Assembly: GCA_934271735.1 (NCBI GenBank)
Contig: CAKQSB010000002.1
Location: 1 to 64,000 of the forward strand
Source of the DNA: an uncultured Clostridia bacterium
GTDB taxonomy: Bacteria; Bacillota; Clostridia; Christensenellales; Borkfalkiaceae
Length of the DNA: 64,000 nt
Direction of reading: 5' to 3'
The position numbers and the translations under genes were made by a program. The notes below the pieces were generated by a model that was not told the DNA's origin, ran no database searches, and saw only the letters and a program-made list of their open reading frames with translations. Below, piece by piece: positions 26,831 through 33,432 of the stretch. Within the stretch, counting starts at the first letter, position 1; every line of letters starts with the position of its first letter.

Positions 26831-28618
26831 TTAGTATTTTGCGAGCTTCGCCGTAACTTTTGCGATAGCCGCAACTATTTCTTTTCTTTTTGCGGTGTCC
26901 GTTTCCGTTTTGAACACCTCGTTTAACTGCGCGAGTTCGCTTGCCAACTTACTTTTCATAATAAGCGAAGCGCAATCCGCAAAATATCTCTCTTCTCCGT
27001 CGCTCCCGAACACGTTGTCGCCGCTCGATAAAACCGCGTTCAGTTCCGCAAGCTCGTCTTCCGACAAAGCGGCAGAGATCGAAGACGGAAATAATCTCGT
27101 TCCGTTTTCTCTGCTTTCGGTTACCATATCCGCGATTTTGTTTCTTACGGGATTGCCGAATTCGTACCCGTAAAGATTAAAACTTTTCGCATACGGCTTA
27201 TCGAACAGCGCGGCGCAAAGAACAAATCTTTCCGCGTTGATTATTCCGTCCTTGCTTTCGGGAATTTCGTTCGGCTCGTCTCTTTCGGGAGTCTTGCCCG
27301 AAATAAGGCTTTCCGCGTCGCGGCGAAGAGATTCGTAAGTAGTATCCGTATCCTTGCCGAGTTTTCTTAAAAGATCTTCTCTTTCGCTCTCGGTCGGTCT
27401 TTCGGCGATAACTTTGATCGCTTCAGCAACGTACTTGCGTTTACCCGACGTATCGTTCAAATTATATTCCTTTTTCAGGTTCCGGATTTTGAAATCGACG
27501 AGCGGCAGACTTTCGTCTAACAGTTTTCCGTAAGCTTCCGCGCCGAATTTCTTTATCACGTCGTCCGGGTCAAGCCCGTCGGGAAGAGTCACCACCCTTA
27601 CTTCGAGACCCTCTTTCTGAAGAATTTCAAGTCCCCTTACCGTCGCTTTCTGCCCGGCTCCGTCGCCGTCGTAACTGATAAGCACGGTGCCTGCGTAGCG
27701 TTTTAAAAGCCTTGCCTGCTCGACCGTAAGCGAAGTTCCCATCGACGCGACCACGTTTTTAAAGCCGGCGTTGTATACGGAAATCGCATCCATATACCCC
27801 TCGACCATAATTATTCTCGTAAGACCGTTTCCGGCTTTTTCTTTCTTTAAGTTGTTTATGTTATAAAGCGTTCTGTTCTTGATGAACAGTTCCGTTTCCT
27901 GCGTGTTTTTATATTTGGCGAAGTTCGGTTTCTTTTCGAGAAGTCTTCCGCCGAAAGCTATGACCGAACCGAGATTGTTTATAATGGGAATAATAAGCCT
28001 GCCCCATAACGCGTCGAAGATATAGGACGAGCCGTCTTCTCTCGTCTTTTTCTGGCATACGCCGCATTTAAGCATTTCGTCTGCGGTATAACCTTTCGAT
28101 TTGAGGTATCCCGGAAGGGAAAACATATCCAGAGACGCGCCTATTCCGAAAGCGGTTACGGTGCGTTTTTCTATGCCTCTGTACGCAAGATAATTGTTAT
28201 GAGCCTGCGCTTTTTCGCTCGAAAGATTATGAACGTAATATAACGCGGCGTCCTTCATAAGCGAAAGCAGCCTGTCTCTCGACTGCTTGTCCGACTCGCG
28301 TTTTTTGAAATCCCTGTCGTCGTCGGGCATTGCCATACCCGCGTTTTCGGCAAGATATCTTACCGCGCCGACGTAATCGAGGTTTTCCATCGTTCTGACA
28401 AAGGTTATAACGTCGCCGCCTCTGCCGCATCCGAAGCACTTGAAAAATTGCCCCGCCTCGTTCACGGTGAACGACGGAGTTTTTTCCGAATGTCCGGGGA
28501 GAGGACAGCACGCCCAATGGCTGCTGCCGCGTTTTTTCAAAACGCAGTACTTTCCCACTATATCGACAATATTGTTTTTAAGTTTTAATTCCTCTATAAA
28601 CTTTTCGTCGAAAGCCAT
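26831..28618 (-). CDS. dnaG: DNA primase
   Basis: A 595-residue primase. The N-terminal CHC2-type zinc finger is CCPLPGHSEKTPSF...FKCFGCG, with the longer CPLPGH variant in place of CPFH. The TOPRIM core has VEGYMDAISVYN and SYDGDGAGQ. The C-terminal part is the helicase-binding domain. It starts the dnaG-sigA operon. The ribosome site AAGGAA directly abuts the end of the 576-bp inverted-repeat element, so the operon's promoter must lie within or beyond that element; I found no convincing one. Confidence 0.96.
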   Translation of the reverse strand: MAFDEKFIEELKLKNNIVDIVGKYCVLKKRGSSHWACCPLPGHSEKTPSFTVNEAGQFFKCFGCGRGGDVITFVRTMENLDYVGAVRYLAENAGMAMPDDDRDFKKRESDKQSRDRLLSLMKDAALYYVHNLSSEKAQAHNNYLAYRGIEKRTVTAFGIGASLDMFSLPGYLKSKGYTADEMLKCGVCQKKTREDGSSYIFDALWGRLIIPIINNLGSVIAFGGRLLEKKPNFAKYKNTQETELFIKNRTLYNINNLKKEKAGNGLTRIIMVEGYMDAISVYNAGFKNVVASMGTSLTVEQARLLKRYAGTVLISYDGDGAGQKATVRGLEILQKEGLEVRVVTLPDGLDPDDVIKKFGAEAYGKLLDESLPLVDFKIRNLKKEYNLNDTSGKRKYVAEAIKVIAERPTESEREDLLRKLGKDTDTTYESLRRDAESLISGKTPERDEPNEIPESKDGIINAERFVLCAALFDKPYAKSFNLYGYEFGNPVRNKIADMVTESRENGTRLFPSSISAALSEDELAELNAVLSSGDNVFGSDGEERYFADCASLIMKSKLASELAQLNEVFKTETDTAKRKEIVAAIAKVTAKLAKY

Positions 28619-28630
28619 TTTTCTTTTCCT

Positions 28631-28658
28631 TAGCCACAGGTGATTGTGTTAGAACCCG
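28631..28658 (+). repeat. Left terminal inverted repeat
   Basis: Pairs with 29179-29206 over 28 bp with three mismatches; first 16 bp perfect. It abuts the dnaG ribosome site. Confidence 0.85.
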
Positions 28659-28772
28659 CCAAAACGCCGTTATTTCCGCGCCTTTTGTCAAATTCTCGCT
28701 TGAAGTACGTATAGTACATCTGCGTTCGCCTTCGCCAAAATTCATCGAAAATATCGGCGTTTTGGTTGATAG

Positions 28773-28797
28773 TCGAGAAGAACCCCTGCTAAACTCG
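28773..28797 (+). repeat. Inner inverted-repeat arm, left
   Basis: Complement of 29042-29066 at 22 of 25 positions. It ends exactly where hairpin A begins. Confidence 0.8.
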
Positions 28798-28903
28798 ATT
28801 TTCAGGCGTGCCTTACGCTTAATTCTTCGTTCTTTCCACGGCTTGTATTTGTATACTAACCCGCGGAAACGCCTTGCCTTAATCGCAAGGCGCGCCTGAA
28901 AAT
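28798..28903. repeat. Hairpin A of the element
   Basis: 25-bp arms 28798-28822 and 28879-28903 (three non-Watson-Crick positions), then a second tier 28833-28841 with 28861-28869, and a 19-nt apical loop carrying the 12-mer complementary to hairpin B. Confidence 0.8.
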
Positions 28904-28935
28904 TTGCGGTATCGATGACTTAATATATAGGGCAA

Positions 28936-29041
28936 CCTTGAAGCCGTATTTTCTAATGATTTATGGCGAAGGCGACAGAAGTTGTATACAAATACTACGA
29001 GGGCGGATTTGCCGTAAAGCATAGAAAAGACGGCTTCAAGG
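28936..29041. repeat. Hairpin B of the element
   Basis: Arms 28936-28967 and 29011-29041 share CCTTGAAGCCG and most of the following 20 bp. The 43-nt loop carries GTATACAAATAC (28984-28995), the partner of hairpin A's loop. Confidence 0.8.
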
Positions 29042-29066
29042 CGAGTTTATCAGAGGTTCTTCTCGG
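29042..29066 (+). repeat. Inner inverted-repeat arm, right
   Basis: Partner of 28773-28797; starts directly after hairpin B. Confidence 0.8.
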
Positions 29067-29178
29067 CTACAAGTCTTGCCTTGCGTTTTTAGGCTAAGAC
29101 AAGGCGCGTGAGCGCGTTAATACTGTACGTATAACACGCGAACGCAACGATGTATTAGACAAAAACACAACGCAAGAC

Positions 29179-29206
29179 CGAGTTCGAACGCAATCACCTG
29201 TGGCTA
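29179..29206 (+). repeat. Right terminal inverted repeat
   Basis: Partner of 28631-28658, ending 35 bp short of the dgt stop codon. Confidence 0.85.
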
Positions 29207-29241
29207 TCCGCCGGCGATATGCTTGTGCGCTGCGAACGCGT

Positions 29242-30228
29242 TTATCTTAAAATAAAATTTTTCGGAACGAATATTTCCTCGAATGTATAAACGGCATATC
29301 TGTCAGTCATACTCGATAAATAATCGCACAAAACAGTGTCTTCGTCGTATCTTTCAAGAAGTTTCAGGTAAAACTCGGGCAATTTTTCTTTGTGTTTTCT
29401 GAAATAACCGTACATTTCGGCGAGCATTTCGCCGGCTCTCCCCTCTTCGGCCCTTGCCGCGGGAACGATATATACGTTTTCAAACATAAAATCGCGGAGT
29501 TTTTCCGTTGCTTCTTTTTTTTCTTCCTCCATCAAAACGTCGTTCTTGCCGTACGATTCTTTATAAATGGAAGTTATCATCGAATTTATTCTTTCTCTCG
29601 AAGTTTCGCCGAGAATTTTTCTTTCCTTTTGCGGCAAATCGTTCTCGGTGATAATGCCCGCTCTTATCGCGTCGTCTATGTCGTGATTAAGGTAAGCAAT
29701 TCTGTCCGAAAGAGATACTATTTTACCCTCGAGAGTGTGCGGGTGCCCCGACTTTTTATGCTCTACGATACCGTCTCTTACCTCATACGTAAGGTTCAGA
29801 TCTTCTAAAACGTCAACCACTCTCAGAGACTGAACGTTATGTTCGAAACCTTTCGGATTAAGCTTTGCAAGAACTCTTTCGCCCGAATGACCGAAAGGGG
29901 TATGCCCGAGATCGTGTCCGAGCGCAATCGCCTCGGCTAAATCCTCGTTTAAATCGAGACAACGGGCTATCGAACGGGCTATCTGCGCAACGTCGAGCGT
30001 ATGCGTAAGTCTCGTCATATAATGATCGCCCTCGGGAGAAAAGAAAACCTGAGTTTTATTTTTCAGTCTTCTGAAAGCTTTGGAATATATTATCCTGTCT
30101 CTGTCACGCTGAAAATCCGTGCGCATAGGGCACGGTTCTTCGTATCTCAAACGACCTTTGGAATTGTCCGAAAAAGTCGCGTACGGAGAGAAAAACTGTT
30201 TCTCTTTTAAAAACGTTCTTTCTTTCAT
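29242..30228 (-). CDS. dgt: dGTP triphosphohydrolase-like HD-domain protein
   Basis: A 328-residue HD phosphohydrolase. RRLKNKTQVF...RLTHTLDVAQIARSIAR gives the first His, ALGHDLGHTPFGHSGE the HD pair with the extra His, and SLSDRIAYLNHDIDD the last Asp. Members cut dGTP (or other dNTPs) to the nucleoside and triphosphate. The ATG at 30228 is preferred over an upstream TTG-type frame because GGGGG lies just before it and the family N-terminus begins around KERTFL. No terminator separates it from the element and dnaG downstream. Confidence 0.93.
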   Translation of the reverse strand: MKERTFLKEKQFFSPYATFSDNSKGRLRYEEPCPMRTDFQRDRDRIIYSKAFRRLKNKTQVFFSPEGDHYMTRLTHTLDVAQIARSIARCLDLNEDLAEAIALGHDLGHTPFGHSGERVLAKLNPKGFEHNVQSLRVVDVLEDLNLTYEVRDGIVEHKKSGHPHTLEGKIVSLSDRIAYLNHDIDDAIRAGIITENDLPQKERKILGETSRERINSMITSIYKESYGKNDVLMEEEKKEATEKLRDFMFENVYIVPAARAEEGRAGEMLAEMYGYFRKHKEKLPEFYLKLLERYDEDTVLCDYLSSMTDRYAVYTFEEIFVPKNFILR

Positions 30229-30379
30229 TGCAACCCCCGATATAGATTTATATATTAACCTATATATATTATACAACAAAATCCGGCAATTTCCCTTTTT
30301 TCGGCTGAATAATCGATTATTTTATCCCGTTCTATCCGAAATCTATGGGCATTTGACCCTTTCGACTTGTTTAAATTAC

Positions 30380-31090
30380 TTATATAACTTCTCCGCCCGA
30401 AACGTTGAGCGTTATTCCCGTAACAAACTCCGCTTCGGCAAGATAAATCGCGGCTTCCGCCACGTCCGACGACGTGCCGAATCTCGAAAGCGGGATATCT
30501 TCTTTAATAAGTTCCTTATCGTTTTCGGAAAAAGCGGAATTCATTTTCGTTTCGATATACCCGGGAGCTATGGCGTTCACACGGATATTCGCGCCCGCGA
30601 ACTCTTTCGCCAAAGCTTTTGTAAAGCCTATCACGGCAGCTTTCGTTGCCGAATACACAGCCTCGCACGAGCCGCCGATTATGCCCCACATGGAAGAAAC
30701 GTTGATTATCGCGCCGCCTTTTTCGAGCATATGCGGCAAAACGGCTTTCGTAACGAGAAAAATGCCTTTCATGTTCACGTCGAACGTTTTGTCATACTCT
30801 TCTTCGGAAACGTCGAGAATCGTTTTTATCGGAAGAGCCGTACCCGCGCAATTCACCAAAACGTCCACTTCACCGCAACGTTTTGCGAATTTTTCTATCG
30901 CTTCCGTTACGGAAGAAGAATCCGAAACGTTTATTTTGACGGCGATCCCGCCGATTTTTCTCGCCAGATTTTCCGCGGCTTCCTTATTTACGTTATACCC
31001 CACGCCGACGAAACAGCCGTTTTTTGCGAACTTCTCGCAAATCTTTTCGCCTATTCCGCCCGAACCGCCCGTTACGAAAACGCTTTTCAT
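30380..31090 (-). CDS. Short-chain dehydrogenase/reductase (FabG-like)
   Basis: A 236-residue classical SDR: TGGSGGIGEKIC is the nucleotide-binding glycine motif, NCAGTA the structural NNAG-type motif, a Ser in INVSS, the catalytic YSATK near residue 149, and IAPGYIETKM after it. It is very close to 3-oxoacyl-ACP reductase FabG in length and motifs, but no other fatty-acid synthesis gene is adjacent, so the substrate stays open. GTG at 31093 or ATG at 31090 both follow AAGGAG; the ATG is chosen. Confidence 0.88.
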   Translation of the reverse strand: MKSVFVTGGSGGIGEKICEKFAKNGCFVGVGYNVNKEAAENLARKIGGIAVKINVSDSSSVTEAIEKFAKRCGEVDVLVNCAGTALPIKTILDVSEEEYDKTFDVNMKGIFLVTKAVLPHMLEKGGAIINVSSMWGIIGGSCEAVYSATKAAVIGFTKALAKEFAGANIRVNAIAPGYIETKMNSAFSENDKELIKEDIPLSRFGTSSDVAEAAIYLAEAEFVTGITLNVSGGEVI

Positions 31091-31175
31091 CACCGATTAC
31101 TCCTTACTCGCTCTTATTCCGAAAATTTCGCATTAAAATAAACGTATCAAACGCTTAATTTTAAATACACAAAAA

Positions 31176-31210
31176 TCGGACGGCATATTTTGAGCTTTGC
31201 TGCCGTCCGA
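31176..31210 (-). terminator. efp terminator
   Basis: A perfect 10-bp stem TCGGACGGCA/TGCCGTCCGA (31176-31185 with 31201-31210) followed by TTTTTG on the minus strand. Confidence 0.9.
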
Positions 31211-31235
31211 AATTGTGACTTTTTTTATAGAAAAA

Positions 31236-31796
31236 TTATTTCTTGACTCTTTCCATATATTCGCCGGTACGAGTATCGACTCTTATAACTTCGCCCTCGT
31301 TTACGAACATAGGAACCTGAATTTCAACGCCCGTTTCAAGCTTAGCTTTCTTGGTTGCGTTGGTTGCGGTATTGCCGGCTACTCCGGGTTCGGATTCGGT
31401 TACGAGAAGTTCGACAAAGTTTTCGCAATCTACCGAGAAAGCCTTTCCTTTATAGAACTTGACGGTTACGGGATCGTTTTCCTTAATCCACTTCAAAGCT
31501 TCTTCAACCTGATCGTAGGTAAGAGGCTCCATATTATATTCCTCGTCCATAAAGTAATAGAATTCTCCGTCGTTATACGAATAAGTCATCTTCTTGGTTT
31601 CGATGACGGCGTTTTCGAATTTTTCGGTGGGGTTGAAAGTAATCTGCAACGTCTTTCCTTCTACAACGTTCTTAAGCGTCGTTCTTACGAACGCCGCGCC
31701 CTTTCCGGGTTTAACGTGAAGAAAGTCAACAACGGTGTAAACCTTTCCCTCGTATTCGATAGTGACGCCTTTTCTTAAATCGCCTGCAAGTACCAT
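31236..31796 (-). CDS. efp: Elongation factor P
   Basis: A 186-residue EF-P, which rescues ribosomes stalled at polyproline. Three beta-barrel (OB/KOW) domains; the tip Lys that contacts the peptidyl-transferase centre is Lys32 in HVKPGKGAAF, and the C-terminal signature is EVIRVDTRTGEYMERV. No EpmA/EpmB or YmfI-type modification gene is in view. It lies 23 bp after the M24 peptidase gene, the usual pepP-efp pairing. Confidence 0.97.
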   Translation of the reverse strand: MVLAGDLRKGVTIEYEGKVYTVVDFLHVKPGKGAAFVRTTLKNVVEGKTLQITFNPTEKFENAVIETKKMTYSYNDGEFYYFMDEEYNMEPLTYDQVEEALKWIKENDPVTVKFYKGKAFSVDCENFVELLVTESEPGVAGNTATNATKKAKLETGVEIQVPMFVNEGEVIRVDTRTGEYMERVKK

Positions 31797-31819
31797 AAAA
31801 TAATCTCCTTAAACTTTTC

Positions 31820-32884
31820 TTATTTGTAAAGCTTTTCTCTTTTAATCTTATCGCCGCCGAGAATTACGAGCGACTTGTCGTCTTTCATAAACGTTTTGTA
31901 TTTTCCGTTTTCGAGGTGACAACTATCCTCTATTCTTATACCGAACTTACCGTTGATATAAACGCCGGGTTCGTTCGAAAATACCATATTGTTTTTAAGC
32001 GCCGCTTCGCCTTTCGGAGAAAGGTAAGGATATTCGTGAATATTCACGCCTATGCCGTGACCGAGCGAATGAGTGAAATATTTTCCGTAGCCGAGCGAAG
32101 AAAGAACGTCTCTCGCGATTTTATCGGCTTCTTTTCCGAGCATCCCCTCGTGAATTCCTTCCGCGGCTTTCATATGAGCCGTGAGAACCGCAAGGTAAGC
32201 TTTCTTAAAGTCCTCCGAAGGAGTTCCGTAAAACATAGTTCTCGTCATATCGGAACAATAACCTTTGTAAAGACAACCGAAATCCATAAGAACACATTCG
32301 TCCTTTTTAAGTTTCGTATTACCCGTTTCGTGATGCGGAACGGCTGCGTTTTTGCCGAAAGCAACGATCGTGTCGAACGAAGTTCCCGAAGCGCCTCTTT
32401 TCTTGAAGTTATATTCGAGTTCGTTCGCGACCTCTCTTTCGGTTACGCCTTCCTTTATAAACGGTATCGTGTCGAGCCAGGCTTTTTCGGCTATGTCGCA
32501 CGCTTTTTGTATGTATTTTAATTCTTTTTCCGTTTTAACGGACATAAGATCGCGGATTTCCGCCGACGCGTCCGCATACTCGAAACCGAGCTTTTTCAAA
32601 GTCTCGAATTCCGCAAGCGTTATCGTCGTAAAATCGATTGCGACTTTTTTGTATCCGTTCTCCTCGGCTACTTTCGTAAGGAAAGAATAATCCGAGCCGA
32701 GAACGACTTCGATTCCCTTGGGCTTCAAAGCTTTTTCCGCCGCTTTTAAATATCTGTTATCGACGACGAACGACGTTTTGTCTTTCGTTATGACGATATA
32801 ACCCGCGGAGCTGTGAAAACCTAAAAAGTAAGTTCTTTGTTTTTCGTCCGTTATAAGAGCGATTTCATAGTTATTAAAATTCAT
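31820..32884 (-). CDS. pepP: Xaa-Pro aminopeptidase (M24B)
   Basis: A 354-residue metallo-aminopeptidase releasing N-terminal residues before proline. The N-terminal creatinase-like domain is residues 1-125. Metal ligands are in LMDFGCLYKGYCSDMTRTMF (two Asp), THSLGHGIGVNIHE (His), NEPGVYI (Glu) and IRIEDS (Glu). The ATG at 32884 follows GAGG; a GTG four codons upstream is less likely. It is co-transcribed with efp from a strong promoter. Confidence 0.95.
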   Translation of the reverse strand: MNFNNYEIALITDEKQRTYFLGFHSSAGYIVITKDKTSFVVDNRYLKAAEKALKPKGIEVVLGSDYSFLTKVAEENGYKKVAIDFTTITLAEFETLKKLGFEYADASAEIRDLMSVKTEKELKYIQKACDIAEKAWLDTIPFIKEGVTEREVANELEYNFKKRGASGTSFDTIVAFGKNAAVPHHETGNTKLKKDECVLMDFGCLYKGYCSDMTRTMFYGTPSEDFKKAYLAVLTAHMKAAEGIHEGMLGKEADKIARDVLSSLGYGKYFTHSLGHGIGVNIHEYPYLSPKGEAALKNNMVFSNEPGVYINGKFGIRIEDSCHLENGKYKTFMKDDKSLVILGGDKIKREKLYK

Positions 32885-32906
32885 GTTATGCCTCACTCAT
32901 TTATTT

Positions 32907-32935
32907 ATTTTAACACTTTTATTTTTTTCAGTCAA
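32907..32935 (-). promoter_or_regulatory. Sigma-A promoter of pepP-efp
   Basis: Minus strand: TTGACT (32930-32935), 17-bp spacer, TAAAAT (32907-32912), about 25 bp upstream of pepP. Confidence 0.8.
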
Positions 32936-32982
32936 TAAAAATAAACGCGTTTCGTATGTTTTTTCGTTATTATCGACCTTTT

Positions 32983-33432
32983 TTAATCGTTATTTTCCGC
33001 TTTAGCAACGTTTTCGGGTTGTTTCGGCGTGTAACGATAGCTCATTTTCTTTAAATTTTCGGCATTTATTCTGTTTATTTCGACTTTATATCTTTCGACT
33101 TTGCGAAGCTGGGCGGGCTTTATGACGGCGTGCCACAAAATAAAGCCGACCAAAAGCGCGCCGTATAAACACGAATAAACTACGAATTTAACGGTACTGT
33201 ACGGCTTTTCGCTTCCGTATAAAACTATGAACGAAAACAAAATTACGGCGTAAGCAAGCGAAAGAAATATAAAGGTTATCAAAAAAGAAGTGGATAATGC
33301 TTTGCACATGTCGGTTATTTTCGGTATCTGCGACGCGTAATAATTTCTTTCGCCCTGCTCTTTTTTCTTCCGCTCTTCTTTCGCGCTGAATTTTACGGTT
33401 TGTTTTTTCTTGTTATATTCGTCTCTTATCAT
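32983..33432 (-). CDS. Hypothetical two-helix membrane protein after uvrA
   Basis: A 149-residue protein I do not recognise. A Lys-rich N-terminus (about 1-42) is followed by two hydrophobic helices (about 48-71 and 83-104) and a charged C-terminus ending in a Pro/Asn-rich tail. Its ATG overlaps the uvrA stop by 4 bp, so it is the last gene of the uvr operon. A link to repair is by position only. Confidence 0.7.
   Translation of the reverse strand: MIRDEYNKKKQTVKFSAKEERKKKEQGERNYYASQIPKITDMCKALSTSFLITFIFLSLAYAVILFSFIVLYGSEKPYSTVKFVVYSCLYGALLVGFILWHAVIKPAQLRKVERYKVEINRINAENLKKMSYRYTPKQPENVAKAENND

Larger units (their letters stand above)
28631..29206. repeat. 576-bp non-coding element with terminal inverted repeats and nested stems
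   Basis: The whole 28619-29241 gap lacks a plausible gene. Its ends are 28-bp inverted repeats, 16 bp of them perfect (TAGCCACAGGTGATTG), and the outermost TA on each side could be a TA target duplication. Inside, further inverted repeats nest without crossing: TTTTGTC 28683-28689 with 29158-29164, TACATCTGCGTTCGC 28715-28729 with 29138-29154, 25-bp arms 28773-28797 with 29042-29066, then hairpin A (28798-28903) and hairpin B (28936-29041). The 12-nt apical-loop sequence GTATTTGTATAC of A (28845-28856) is the exact complement of one in B's loop (28984-28995). The choice is between a large structured RNA and a MITE of TA-targeting type; direction of transcription is unknown. Confidence 0.75.

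Noticed and set aside
28631..29206. IS605/HEARO or transposase remnant
   Set aside because: No open frame of useful length and no transposase motif on either strand; IS605-type elements lack terminal inverted repeats.
30119..31141. Plus-strand frames of 340 and 220 codons over the SDR gene
   Set aside because: Both are antisense to a well-supported SDR with all catalytic motifs.
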